64,000 nucleotides of DNA from Firmicutes bacterium AM31-12AC (GCA_003480425.1 QUJA01000002.1:1-64000); one strand, 5' to 3'; shown: positions 26,851 to 36,340, counted from the first letter of the stretch. Numbers and translations: made by a program. Notes: generated from the letters alone by a model not told the origin.

Positions 26851-26908
26851 CAAACATTCTAATAAATTCTAATATCTATGGCAGATCGCCAGCTTATTTC
26901 AATGTTTG
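26851..26908 (+). promoter_or_regulatory. Structured RNA leader of the pilus operon
   Basis: CAAACATT (26851-26858) pairs perfectly with AATGTTTG (26901-26908). Inside, AATAA pairs with TTATT, and TGGC pairs with GCCA around an AGATC loop, giving a stacked three-part hairpin right after the predicted transcript start. I could not match it to the c-di-GMP riboswitch consensus. It could stabilise mRNA or sense a ligand or protein. Confidence 0.5.
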
Positions 26909-26940
26909 ATTAAAAACGAATAGACAAAGGAGGAATGCCT

Positions 26941-26973
26941 ATGAGTGTCGGATTCTCTTTCTTACTGTTTTAA
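26941..26973 (+). CDS. Possible 10-residue leader peptide MSVGFSFLLF
   Basis: A short frame starts with ATG 7 nt after a perfect AAAGGAGG (26926-26933) and stops 22 nt before the tip-protein gene. The signal is stronger than the one for most real genes here. It may be a translated leader that controls expression of the following pilin gene, or a chance ORF. Confidence 0.4.
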   Translation: MSVGFSFLLF

Positions 26974-26995
26974 TAATTGAAGAAGGAGGAAATAT

Positions 26996-29254
26996 ATGAA
27001 GAAGGGAAAGTTTCTATTCGCGATAACAGGAACAATTATCTTGTTGCTGCAATCAATTCTTCCGGCCGTAGCGATTGATGAATCAGAAGATTTAAAAAAC
27101 ATTAAGGCAGAATTAGAGTCGATGATCCCGGAAGAAGAATTAGGAAAATATGGAAAAGGTGAGGTGATAGGAGAAGCATATATTGATCAAGAGGAAAGTT
27201 ACTGTGAGGAAAAAAATCAAGAGGAAGCAGAAGAAAGAATTATGTTATTGTCTGCGGTGGGATCTCCGGCTGTGATTACTCCGGGAGCAGGACATTCGTA
27301 TGGCTCGTGGGGGACTTGTGAATTTAGCGTGAAGACACAAACAGGGACATATCTTGGATTTTGTGCAGAGCCAAATTCAACGACACCAAGCGGAACATTC
27401 AGTGTGTCAGAGTTAAACAGTGACATAATTAAAGCATTGATCTTGTGTTATGTAATTCCGGAATTATATGAAAATTTAGGAAAAAACATTTTCAATGAAA
27501 GAGATAGAAATACTTATGCATATTGCCATGCGGCAGTTGGGTATGCGTATTGTGGCAGTTTGACAGGCTTATCTGCTTCAATGGCACAGGGAATTAAAAA
27601 CATGGTGGCTGTAACCCAAAATCAGATGGCAACAAATGGGACTTTGCAAAGATATATGTCGGAGTATAAAACGTATGTTGCTTACAATGCACAGCAGGAT
27701 ATTGTGTGGGTAGAGCGTGCACCAAAAGGAAATATAAGGGTGTTGAAGACATCAACAAAGCCGGGGATTACAAATGGAAATACCTGCTATAGTCTCAATG
27801 GTGCGGTTTATGGAGTCTATACTGATCAGGCGTGTACAAATCAAGTGGCAACTCTAACGACAGATAAAGATGGAAATTCAAATGTAGCACAACTGGATGC
27901 AAATACATATTGGGTGAAAGAAATTAAAGTGCCTATAGGGTATGCCTGGAATCATACAGTATACAATGTGACAATTCGTTCTGGAGAAACAGCAGTTGTT
28001 AAAGTATCGGACGCACCAACAATGAACCCAGTTGAAATTTTATTGAAAAAGGTGGATGCAGAGACTTGGCAAAATGTACCACAAGGTCATGGGACTTTCG
28101 AAGGAGCATTGTTTGATGTGAAGTTTTATGCTGGAAATTATGAATCGGACCCTCAACAACAGGGGATTAAACCTGTTCGTTCGTGGGTGATAAGGACGGA
28201 TTCAGAAGGTGTTGGAAAATTAAGAAATGAATATCGAGAATCAGGAGATGAATTTTACACAATGGACAATGGTGAAATTGCATTTCCATTAGGAACGGTT
28301 GTAATACAGGAAATTGCTGCTCCGGAAGGATATCAGATAAATCCAGAAGTAATTGTACGGAAAATAACAAGTGAGAATAAAGGAGAAGAAATCGTAGACA
28401 GTTATCAGAATGCTCAGATTCCGGAACAGGTTCTAACATTGGATATCGTTAAGGTTCAAAAGGAAACAATGACACCAATAGCAGGGGCAAAATTTATTCA
28501 TACAATGCCTGATGGAAGCAGAGAAGAAGTAATGACGGATGGACAAGGAAAGGCTGCACTAAAAGGATTGATTCGTGGTGAACATATGGTAGAAGAATCT
28601 TTTGTACCAGATGGTTATACAAGGAATCCGGGAAAAATCAGATTTCAAATTTCAGGAAATAATCAAATTGAATTGAAGGAAAATACTTCGACAGTACAAA
28701 GTGGAAAAATACAGTTTGAGAAGACAGTAAGGGGAGCTGCATTACGGGTAGAAGACGCTTGTGCTCCATATAAGCTTTTGATAGATAAGAAAAATGAAGA
28801 TGGTAAAAAGTTAAAAGATGCTGAATTCACTTTGTATCAGGATAAAGAATGTAAAAAGAAAATTACATGTAGTAAAACCAATGAAAATGGAGAAGCAAAG
28901 TTTGAAGGACTTGCAGTAGGAGAAACATATTTTATAAAGGAGACAAAGGCTCCACAAGGATACAGAATTCCAGTGAATTTAGATGGAAGTGATAAAATAT
29001 ACGAAATATCAGTAGCAAGTAATCCGATGGAAAATATATTTACCTGTCAGATTGATCAAAAAATATATCAGTTGGAGGATAGTAAAAGCATTATATCAGG
29101 AACAAAAGCGGAGCGAATTGTAACAATCGAAGTTGTAAATTATAAAGGAAATAAATTGCCTAAAACAGGAAGTGATTGGAATCTTTTGATTTTGACTGCA
29201 GGTATCGCATGTGTGTTAGGAGCGATATGGTGGAAGACGCCTTATAAAAAATAA
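26996..29254 (+). CDS. Large LPXTG surface protein, probable pilus tip adhesin (CnaB/SpaA-type)
   Basis: The 752-residue protein has a signal peptide (1-27) and then an N-terminal domain resembling thioester adhesin domains (FCAEPN with Cys123 and AYCHAAVGYAYCG near 175). Several CnaB/SpaA repeats follow (for example IVKVQKETMTPIAGAKF and LIDKKNEDGKKLKDAEF with the matching IKETKAPQGY). It ends with LPKTG (721-725), a membrane helix and a basic tail. Lys and Glu in the repeats are placed for isopeptide bonds. In the supposed thioester domain the usual Gln is replaced by His (CHAA), so a thioester may not form. It is first in a five-gene pilus operon with an AAGGAGG start signal. Confidence 0.88.
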   Translation: MKKGKFLFAITGTIILLLQSILPAVAIDESEDLKNIKAELESMIPEEELGKYGKGEVIGEAYIDQEESYCEEKNQEEAEERIMLLSAVGSPAVITPGAGHSYGSWGTCEFSVKTQTGTYLGFCAEPNSTTPSGTFSVSELNSDIIKALILCYVIPELYENLGKNIFNERDRNTYAYCHAAVGYAYCGSLTGLSASMAQGIKNMVAVTQNQMATNGTLQRYMSEYKTYVAYNAQQDIVWVERAPKGNIRVLKTSTKPGITNGNTCYSLNGAVYGVYTDQACTNQVATLTTDKDGNSNVAQLDANTYWVKEIKVPIGYAWNHTVYNVTIRSGETAVVKVSDAPTMNPVEILLKKVDAETWQNVPQGHGTFEGALFDVKFYAGNYESDPQQQGIKPVRSWVIRTDSEGVGKLRNEYRESGDEFYTMDNGEIAFPLGTVVIQEIAAPEGYQINPEVIVRKITSENKGEEIVDSYQNAQIPEQVLTLDIVKVQKETMTPIAGAKFIHTMPDGSREEVMTDGQGKAALKGLIRGEHMVEESFVPDGYTRNPGKIRFQISGNNQIELKENTSTVQSGKIQFEKTVRGAALRVEDACAPYKLLIDKKNEDGKKLKDAEFTLYQDKECKKKITCSKTNENGEAKFEGLAVGETYFIKETKAPQGYRIPVNLDGSDKIYEISVASNPMENIFTCQIDQKIYQLEDSKSIISGTKAERIVTIEVVNYKGNKLPKTGSDWNLLILTAGIACVLGAIWWKTPYKK

Positions 29255-29283
29255 GATAAACAAGAAAGTGAGATAAAAAAATT

Positions 29284-31164
29284 ATGAAGATGAGTAGAAA
29301 TATTGTACTAGGAATGGCAGGAGTGATGTTATTAAGCGGGATGGCACCCGTGATACCTGGGACTGCATTACAAGAACTGGTACCAATTGTAAAGGCTGAG
29401 GATAAAAGTCCAATTTACACCCAGGGTGGGGTTGCAGTTCTAGGGAACAGAGAAGCAGTGATTACGATAAAAGGAAATGAAGGGCAGAATCTGGTTGGAA
29501 AAAAATTCCGTATATATCAGTTGTTTTTAGCAGAGAACGCCAGAGATGGAGAATCGGTTAACTATACATGGAATCCTAATTGCGAGGCAGCACTGAAGAA
29601 TGTGACAGCAAAAGCATTAACAAAAAAGGGAAAGAAAACAACCCCGGAACAGGTGACAGAGTATATGGCAATCGATTATATACAGTCATTAAATGCAAAT
29701 CAAGTAGAGGGGGTGAAGGCAGAACAAAAAGAAGAAGGAACCTACAGTGAATTTCGATATTTTGTTGAAGAGTTAAGAGATGAATTAGAGAAGCTTTCGG
29801 TAAATTCAGATTGCGTAGAAGTAAGAGGGGTGAGACCGGATAATGTTATTCAAATCAGAGGAATGGCATATGGGTATTATATTATTGATGAGGTGACAGA
29901 AGTGAGTAATACATCTTCAGCAAGTTCATTATGCATGGTTAATACAGCAAATCCGACAGCAAGCATATCAATTAAATCAGATTATCCGGTAATTGCTAAA
30001 CAAATACAGGAAGATGAGGCAAATGAAAATATAAAAGATCCAAACCGATGGAATGACATTGGGGATTTTGAAATCGGTCAATTTGTACCATATCGATATG
30101 AATCTAATATTTCTAATATGAATGGTTATCGTACATACTATTATGCATGGCATGACAGAATGGATGATGCATTAACATTTCTTAAAGACACTGTAAAAAT
30201 CACAATCTCAGGAAACATTTCCGATACCCGGAAAAAAGAATATACATTAAAAGAATCTGAATATCTGCTCAACACGATGCCGAGTAATGGCGACACATTT
30301 CAAATTTCAATACCAGATATAAAAAGTATTGTAGATAGAGAATTTCCAAGATTTAATTCTGGACAGGAAAATATTTATGATCAAAAAGTAACTCTGAGTT
30401 ATAAGGCAATATTAAATGACAGGGCAGTACAGAAAATAGGAAGACCGGGAATTGAAAATGATGTCCGTTTAGAATTTTCAAATAATCCGGATTCGAACGA
30501 TGGAGGAAGCAGCAGAGGATTTACACCATGGGATACCGTTGTATGTTTTACATATAAATTGCAGGTGCAAAAAGTGAATAATTATCAGAAAACATTGGCA
30601 GGTGCAAAATTCCGTTTATATAGTGATGAAGCTTGTCAAAATGAAGTGTATGTAAGAAAGGAAAAAGACGGGTACGCAGTTGTAAATCGAGATGCAGTCG
30701 GAGGAACGGATCATGTCGGTGGAAATAAATTTGAACGTGCTGTCGAGATGGTTTCACCGGAAAATGGACAATTTGAAATTTCCGGTTTGGATTCTGGAAC
30801 GTATTACCTAAAAGAAACAAAGGCACCTGCAGGCTATCGATTGTTAAAGGATCCGGTTAAACTTGAGATAAAGGCAATATTTACAGATGATAGAGATCAT
30901 TATGTGAAGGGAAGCGGAGCAAATGATACAGTATTAAAAAATCTAAATGTGACGGCTAAAGTAGATTCATTTTACAGTGGTATTATGCATAGTGAAGAGA
31001 AGGAATTGAAAACAAATGCCGAAGAAGGAACAATTAATCTGACAGTAATAAATCAGGTTGGAAGTAAGCTTCCGGTTACAGGAACACCCGTTGTTCTGAT
31101 TATGGTCTTAAGTGGAAGTATTTTAATGACAGTTGCAGTATTGAGCAGCAAACGAAAACGATAA
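29284..31164 (+). CDS. Major pilin, LPXTG backbone subunit
   Basis: The 626-residue protein has a signal peptide (about 1-38), an N-terminal pilin domain (IKGNEGQNLVGKKFRIYQLF onwards), a fimbrial isopeptide middle domain and a C-terminal SpaA/CnaB domain (KTLAGAKFRLYSD, then YYLKETKAPAGYRLL). It ends in LPVTG (596-600), a helix and KRKR. The layout matches backbone pilins such as SpaA/SpaH/EbpC, polymerised by a class C sortase, which is encoded immediately downstream. The ribosome binding site is weak, suggesting coupling or a lower initiation rate. Confidence 0.88.
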   Translation: MKMSRNIVLGMAGVMLLSGMAPVIPGTALQELVPIVKAEDKSPIYTQGGVAVLGNREAVITIKGNEGQNLVGKKFRIYQLFLAENARDGESVNYTWNPNCEAALKNVTAKALTKKGKKTTPEQVTEYMAIDYIQSLNANQVEGVKAEQKEEGTYSEFRYFVEELRDELEKLSVNSDCVEVRGVRPDNVIQIRGMAYGYYIIDEVTEVSNTSSASSLCMVNTANPTASISIKSDYPVIAKQIQEDEANENIKDPNRWNDIGDFEIGQFVPYRYESNISNMNGYRTYYYAWHDRMDDALTFLKDTVKITISGNISDTRKKEYTLKESEYLLNTMPSNGDTFQISIPDIKSIVDREFPRFNSGQENIYDQKVTLSYKAILNDRAVQKIGRPGIENDVRLEFSNNPDSNDGGSSRGFTPWDTVVCFTYKLQVQKVNNYQKTLAGAKFRLYSDEACQNEVYVRKEKDGYAVVNRDAVGGTDHVGGNKFERAVEMVSPENGQFEISGLDSGTYYLKETKAPAGYRLLKDPVKLEIKAIFTDDRDHYVKGSGANDTVLKNLNVTAKVDSFYSGIMHSEEKELKTNAEEGTINLTVINQVGSKLPVTGTPVVLIMVLSGSILMTVAVLSSKRKR

Positions 31165-31167
31165 GAT

Positions 31168-32034
31168 ATGATGAAGACAAACAGACAATCAGAAAAGAAA
31201 GGAAAAAAGTTTCGAAACTTACTGTTTTGGGCTGGTTTTTTAATCTGTATATTTCCGGTTATCAGTAATATAGTTGAGCGGCAGCATCAGGCAGATGCTG
31301 TCGCAACATATCGACAGACAATGGAAAAAGAGGATGAAAAAGAAATAGAAGAGAAGTGGAGACAGGCAAATGAATATAATGAAATGTTGTTTCAGGCAAA
31401 GGGGGGAATTGTAGAGGAAACGGAAGAGAAGAAATATGAAGAGTTACTAAATATTCATGGGACAGATATTATGGGAAGTCTTGAAATTCCTAAAATCCAA
31501 GTAGAACTTCCAATATATCACGGAACTGAGGATGAAGTTTTATCTAATGGAATCGGACATCTGGAAGGTACAAGTCTTCCGATAGGAGGAGAAAATACAC
31601 ATAGCGTATTGACGGGGCACAGAGGACTTCCAAGTTCGAAATTACTGGTTCGTCTTGATGAAATGAAGATAGGAGATTTATTTTTTATACATACATACAA
31701 AGAAGTGATGGCTTATAAGGTAGAAGAAATTATGGTTGTAAAACCAGAAGATACTGCATGGATGGAGATAAAAGGTGAAAAAGATCTGGTATCGCTTGTT
31801 ACGTGTACGCCTTTTGGAATAAACAGTCATAGATTGATTGTTACAGGACACAGGGTGGATTACAAAGAAAAAGAATATATAAAAATTAAACCACAGCTTC
31901 CTTCTGTACGGGAAATTATAGTTACAGTATTTCCCATCCTATTTGTGGTCAGTATAGTAGTAATAGAAATTAAAAATAGAATACAGACATATCGAAGACA
32001 GAGGAGAAGAAAGAGGAGGGAGAAGAACAGATGA
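31168..32034 (+). CDS. Class C sortase (pilin polymerase)
   Basis: Class C sortases join pilin subunits through LPXTG-Lys isopeptide bonds. The 288-residue enzyme has an N-terminal membrane helix (about 17-36), the GSLEIPKIQVELPIYHGT start of the sortase barrel, His in LTGHRGL, Cys213 in VTCTPFGINSHRL and the partner Arg in the same motif. A second C-terminal helix and a very basic tail are typical of class C. Start choice between adjacent ATGs (31168 or 31171) is open. It overlaps the minor pilin gene by 4 bp. Confidence 0.93.
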   Translation: MMKTNRQSEKKGKKFRNLLFWAGFLICIFPVISNIVERQHQADAVATYRQTMEKEDEKEIEEKWRQANEYNEMLFQAKGGIVEETEEKKYEELLNIHGTDIMGSLEIPKIQVELPIYHGTEDEVLSNGIGHLEGTSLPIGGENTHSVLTGHRGLPSSKLLVRLDEMKIGDLFFIHTYKEVMAYKVEEIMVVKPEDTAWMEIKGEKDLVSLVTCTPFGINSHRLIVTGHRVDYKEKEYIKIKPQLPSVREIIVTVFPILFVVSIVVIEIKNRIQTYRRQRRRKRREKNR

Positions 32035-32675
32035 AACACAAAAGAAAAATATTATGGGCAGGAATTGTGATGCTGTTTGCAGTATTTCAGTCATTTCCGG
32101 TATTGGCGGCATTTGAGCAGGAGCAGACAGGAATAATACAGATGACATTGCCGGAAGATTGGAAAAATATGAAAAGAGAAGGGATTGTTTTTGGATGTAC
32201 AAAAATCGGAGAGATTGAAAATGGAGAGTATAAAATACTTCCAATTTATGATTTGGCAGGAATTGATTTAAATAACATAAAAACATCTTTAGAGTTGGAT
32301 CGTGTATCCAAACGTCTGGAAGAATTTGGAGTAGAGCCGGAACAAAGAATCCAAACAGATGCAACAGGAAAAGTTGTGTTTGAGCAATTAGAAGAAGGAA
32401 TTTATTTTATACAGGCAGAAAAAAGCAATGAATATGATTTGATTACTCCGATGCTCGTAGCATTGCCAAGTTGGGATGAAACAGAAGGAAAAATGTCTTA
32501 TGAAATAAAGGTGTCGCCAAAGCATGTACCGATGGAAAAGGTCGGAAAGGATATGGCACCGCAGACAGGATTGGAAACAAGCGCATGGAAATGGGCTATA
32601 GTAGGAATGTGTTTTATCTCAGCAGGAACTGTTGTAGCTGTTGAATGGAGAAAAGAAAGGAAAAATGAGGAATAA
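32031..32675 (+). CDS. Minor/basal pilin with non-canonical APQTG sorting signal
   Basis: The 214-residue protein has a signal peptide (1-27), a single compact domain with the FGCTKIGEIENGEYKILPIYDL and FEQLEEGIYFIQAE strands (given separately) and a C-terminal sorting region APQTG (176-180), hydrophobic helix and charged tail. The normal Leu-Pro of LPXTG is Ala-Pro here. Minor pilins such as FctB-type basal subunits often carry variant motifs and are anchored by a separate sortase. It overlaps the sortase genes on both sides. Confidence 0.8.
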   Translation: MKHKRKILWAGIVMLFAVFQSFPVLAAFEQEQTGIIQMTLPEDWKNMKREGIVFGCTKIGEIENGEYKILPIYDLAGIDLNNIKTSLELDRVSKRLEEFGVEPEQRIQTDATGKVVFEQLEEGIYFIQAEKSNEYDLITPMLVALPSWDETEGKMSYEIKVSPKHVPMEKVGKDMAPQTGLETSAWKWAIVGMCFISAGTVVAVEWRKERKNEE

Positions 32676-33333
32676 AATTACAATGAGTATAATCGGTATT
32701 TTATTTGTCGGTGGTCTTTTATTTTTTAGCATTGCGGTGAAGGAATATCAGCCGTATATAGAAGAGATGATAAAAAAAGAAGAGATTGTTCAAAATGTAA
32801 TTGATACAGGATTACCGGAAAGCCCTATGAGAAGAAGTGTAGATTTTGCAGCATTGAAAAAAATCAACAAAGATATTGTGGGATGGCTTTATATTCCTCA
32901 GATTGAAGTAGATGCGCCGGTTTTAAAAGGAGAAAATGATACAATATATTTGACGAGAAATTTCGAAGGAGAATATAGTCCGCTTGGTTCTATTTTTACA
33001 TGGGCATATACAGACGATATGTTGACAGATAAACATATCTGTCTGTTTGGACATAATACCGCATCTGGGCAGATGTTCGGAAGATTAAACGAGTTTCAGG
33101 ATAGTGTATTTGCAGAATCCAATCGTGAATTATATTTGTATACTCCTTCCAAAACAAAAAAACTTCAAATAAAAAATGTATTTGTCTGTGAAAATACGAA
33201 TGATATTTTCCAAAAACAGTGGGAGGAGTCAGAAGGTCAAATTGTGACATTGGCAACTTGTATCGGATACGAAGTGACACCGGAAAGGTTGGTAGTAAAT
33301 TGCATGGTGATAGATGAGCAAGCAGCATTTTGA
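32665..33333 (+). CDS. srtB: Class B-type sortase
   Basis: The 222-residue protein has one N-terminal helix, then VDFAALKKINKDIVGWLYIP, FGHNTASGQMFG with the catalytic His and TLATCIGYEVTPERLVV with Cys199 and the Arg. This arrangement matches class B sortases. In pilus operons such an enzyme may anchor the finished pilus or process the variant APQTG subunit. ATG at 32665 follows AAAGGA and overlaps the minor pilin stop. A TTG at 32641 is also in frame but less likely. Confidence 0.92.
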   Translation: MRNKITMSIIGILFVGGLLFFSIAVKEYQPYIEEMIKKEEIVQNVIDTGLPESPMRRSVDFAALKKINKDIVGWLYIPQIEVDAPVLKGENDTIYLTRNFEGEYSPLGSIFTWAYTDDMLTDKHICLFGHNTASGQMFGRLNEFQDSVFAESNRELYLYTPSKTKKLQIKNVFVCENTNDIFQKQWEESEGQIVTLATCIGYEVTPERLVVNCMVIDEQAAF

Positions 33334-33416
33334 TAAAACCTCTTGCCTTTTATTATTTAAGATTCTATAGTTATCTTATGAACATAAAAATAGGGCGTTC
33401 AATGGGAGGAAGTAAA

Positions 33417-34574
33417 ATGAAACAGATTCAGGCAGTTCAATTAACAAAAGAACTTGTTCAGATTGAAAGTACAGATCCGGGGACATATGAGAGAAAAATC
33501 AAGGATTATCTGAAAGAACTATTGAAATTACCGGGAGTAGAATTAAAAGAAGAGGAAGTGTTGCCGGGCAGATTTAATTTATGTGCAGAGCTTTTAGGAA
33601 CAGATCAAACATTACCGGCTCTTATATTTATTTGCCATATGGATACTGTGGTTGTAGGAGATGGGTGGACATTGCCACCATTTCGTGCACTAGAACAGGA
33701 TAATAAAATTTATGGCAGAGGTGCATGTGATATGAAATCCGGTCTTGCATGTTGTACGACAGCATTTATACATGCGGCTACATTAGTGCAGCAAAAACAT
33801 AAAAAACCTAAACGTACATTAAAATTAATCTGCACAGTAGATGAAGAAGATTTTATGAGAGGATCGGAACAATGCATTAAATCAGGCTGGGTAGGAAAAG
33901 ATGACTGGGTTGTTGATGCAGAACCAACAAATGGAATGATCCAGGTGGCCCATAAGGGTCGTACCTGGTACGAGGTGGATGTGCAGGGACATACAGCACA
34001 TGCAAGTACACCATGGAAGGGAGCAGATGCCATTGCAGCTATGGCGGAGATCATACATACATTCCATAAAGAGATGGAACAGGTTCCAACACACCCAGAT
34101 CTTGGAAAATCGACAGTGACATTTGGGCAGATTCAAGGCGGATACCGACCATATGTTGTGCCGGATGCATGCAAATTGTGGATTGATCTGAGACTGGTTC
34201 CGCCGACAAATACGCAGAAAACTACAGAGCTTTTAGAAAAAGCAATTGAGAAAGCAAAAGAAGTCGTACCTGGAATATCAGTCACATATACCATTACGGG
34301 AGATCGTCCTTACATAGAAAAAGATGATAATTCGCCGATGCTTGAAGCATTTAAAAAATCTTGTCTGGTTGTTACAAACCAAGAGCCTGAGGTTGCACCA
34401 TTTCCGGGATATACAGATACAGCTGTGATAGCAGGAAAATTAGGCAATCATAATTGTATGTCCTATGGTCCGGGAAATCTTGAATGTGCACATCAGCCGG
34501 ATGAATGGGTGGATATTGATGATATCATCCGTTGCGAACGGGTATATAAACATCTCAGTGAAACAATTTTTTAA
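33417..34574 (+). CDS. M20-family metallopeptidase (ArgE/DapE-like)
   Basis: The 385-residue zinc enzyme has the ICHMDTV motif, GRGACDMKSGLA with metal Asp, TVDEEDFMRGS with the catalytic Glu pair, and a dimerisation domain beginning with KGRTWYEVDVQGHTAHAS (split here). A C-terminal ECAHQPDEWV His completes the site. The family deacylates or cleaves amino-acid derivatives and small peptides; the substrate is not clear. AATGGGAGGAAG precedes the ATG at 33417. The gene is monocistronic by spacing. Confidence 0.88.
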   Translation: MKQIQAVQLTKELVQIESTDPGTYERKIKDYLKELLKLPGVELKEEEVLPGRFNLCAELLGTDQTLPALIFICHMDTVVVGDGWTLPPFRALEQDNKIYGRGACDMKSGLACCTTAFIHAATLVQQKHKKPKRTLKLICTVDEEDFMRGSEQCIKSGWVGKDDWVVDAEPTNGMIQVAHKGRTWYEVDVQGHTAHASTPWKGADAIAAMAEIIHTFHKEMEQVPTHPDLGKSTVTFGQIQGGYRPYVVPDACKLWIDLRLVPPTNTQKTTELLEKAIEKAKEVVPGISVTYTITGDRPYIEKDDNSPMLEAFKKSCLVVTNQEPEVAPFPGYTDTAVIAGKLGNHNCMSYGPGNLECAHQPDEWVDIDDIIRCERVYKHLSETIF

Positions 34575-34645
34575 ACAAAGGAGTTTCTTTCACTGATTTT
34601 AGGTTCTGTCATACACTATTAATATAGAAAAAATGGAGTGGCTGA

Positions 34646-35413
34646 ATGGAACCGATTTTAGAAATGCAACACATCACATATTCATATCACACAACGGAAG
34701 GGGAGACAAAAGCTTTAGAGGATGTTTCTTTCAGTGTTTCAGAAGGAGAATTTATTGCGATTGTCGGTCCTTCCGGTTGTGGAAAATCAACACTTCTATC
34801 TATTATTTGTGGAATCCTAAAGCCCGAAAAAGGGCTTATCAAAATGAATGGAAAAAAACTCAAACAAAGTACAACAAATATCGGCTATATGTTACAGCAC
34901 GATCATTTGTTTGAATGGCGTACAGTTTATCATAATGTCTTATTAGGGTTGGAAGTTCAGCATATGTTGTCTGCAAAGACAAGGAAGAAAGCACTGGAAT
35001 TATTAGAACAATATGGTCTGCAGCAATTTAAAAATTCCAGACCTTCTCAATTGTCTGGCGGTATGCGTCAAAGAGTGGCACTTATAAGAACATTGGTTCT
35101 GGAACCAGAATTACTTTTGCTGGATGAACCATTTTCAGCACTCGATTACCAGACTCGTCTTACAGTGGGAAACGATATCGGTCAGATTCTTAAACATGAA
35201 CATAAAACAGCGATTCTTGTTACACATGATTTGTCAGAAGCAGTCAGTCTGGCAGATCGGGTTTTGATCTTAACGCCACGTCCGGCTACAATTTCTAAAA
35301 TCGTTGATATTTCATTTGAATTGGAAAATGATACACCGATGCATCGAAGAAATGCATCAGAATTTAAGAATTATTTCAATTTAATATGGGAGGAATTAAA
35401 TGGTTATGAATGA
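34646..35413 (+). CDS. ABC transporter ATPase (nitrate/sulfonate/taurine/thiamine-precursor type)
   Basis: The 255-residue ATPase has Walker A GPSGCGKST (about residue 42), signature LSGGMRQRVAL (about 138), Walker B LLLLDEP and the THDLSEA switch, placing it in the SsuB/TauB/ThiZ group. GGAGTGG lies upstream. It overlaps the permease gene by 14 bp. No substrate-binding protein gene is nearby. Confidence 0.92.
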   Translation: MEPILEMQHITYSYHTTEGETKALEDVSFSVSEGEFIAIVGPSGCGKSTLLSIICGILKPEKGLIKMNGKKLKQSTTNIGYMLQHDHLFEWRTVYHNVLLGLEVQHMLSAKTRKKALELLEQYGLQQFKNSRPSQLSGGMRQRVALIRTLVLEPELLLLDEPFSALDYQTRLTVGNDIGQILKHEHKTAILVTHDLSEAVSLADRVLILTPRPATISKIVDISFELENDTPMHRRNASEFKNYFNLIWEELNGYE

Positions 35414-36209
35414 ATTATCTGATGGACAGAAAACTTATTTAAAACAGCAGAATAAACATAGATGGATTGTACGAGTGTCAAGAATTGCAATTTTGCTGAT
35501 ATTTTTACTTTTGTGGGAAATTTCGGCAACAACTGGTCTGATAGATTCATTTATATTCAGCAGCCCTTCTAAAGTAATCTGTTGTTTTTGGAATATGATA
35601 TTAAGTGGTTTTATTTTTGTGCATTTGTGGACGACATTTTATGAAACGTTAGTCAGTTTTTTGCTGGTAACATTAATCAGTATCTGCATAGCAGTATTAC
35701 TATGGTACAGCAAAAAAATATCAGAAATATTAGATCCTTACTTTGTAGTTTTAAACAGTCTTCCAAAGTCAGCTTTAGCTCCACTGTTGATTGTGTGGTT
35801 GGGCGCAAATACGACAACGATTATTATAGCAGGAATGTCGGTTGCGATATTTGGAAGTGTTTTGAGTCTATATACAACGTTTGAGTCTGTAGACCAAGGA
35901 AAATTATGGCTTATCTATACACTGCATGGAAGTAAAAGGCAGGCTTTGACAAAGGTTGTACTTCCGTCATCAATTCCTGCAATTATCAGTAATATGAAGG
36001 TGAATATCGGACTGTGTCTGGTCGGTGTGATCATTGGAGAATTTCTTGCGGCGAGAAGTGGAATTGGATATTTGATTATTTATTCGAGCCAGGTATTTAA
36101 AATGGATTGGCTGTTAATGAGCATTTGTATTTTATGTGTTTTTTCTATGTTATTATACGCATTGATCAATGCGGTGGAAAATTGGTATCAGAATCGACTC
36201 AAGAGATAA
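35400..36209 (+). CDS. ABC transporter permease (SsuC/TauC/ThiX type)
   Basis: The 269-residue protein has about six membrane helices and the binding-protein-dependent permease core PKSALAPLLIVWLGANT with the downstream VVLPSSIPAIISNMKVNIG coupling (EAA-like) loop. It is the partner of the ATPase encoded just upstream. Start may be the ATG at 35400 or 35406; GGGAGG favours either. The missing binding protein prevents substrate assignment (sulfonate, taurine, nitrate or hydroxymethylpyrimidine are family options). Confidence 0.9.
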   Translation: MVMNELSDGQKTYLKQQNKHRWIVRVSRIAILLIFLLLWEISATTGLIDSFIFSSPSKVICCFWNMILSGFIFVHLWTTFYETLVSFLLVTLISICIAVLLWYSKKISEILDPYFVVLNSLPKSALAPLLIVWLGANTTTIIIAGMSVAIFGSVLSLYTTFESVDQGKLWLIYTLHGSKRQALTKVVLPSSIPAIISNMKVNIGLCLVGVIIGEFLAARSGIGYLIIYSSQVFKMDWLLMSICILCVFSMLLYALINAVENWYQNRLKR

Positions 36210-36262
36210 AGAAAAATAATATGAAGAGTATATGAAAAAAGTATAAAAGCTGGATGATACAA

Positions 36263-36291
36263 TTGCGAACTGTGTATAATTGAGATAGTAT
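36263..36291 (+). promoter_or_regulatory. Putative queH promoter
   Basis: TTGCGA (36263-36268), 17 bp, TAGTAT (36286-36291), about 50 bp before the GTG start. Confidence 0.45.
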
Positions 36292-36340
36292 ATAAGATAG
36301 AAAAGAATAATAGAAAACGAAAAGATGAGGAATAAAAAAC

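Noticed and set aside
26845..26940. c-di-GMP riboswitch ahead of the pilin gene
   Set aside because: TATGGCAG and CGCCAG pieces are reminiscent, but the conserved CGCAAAGC half and the GNRA-receptor arrangement are missing.
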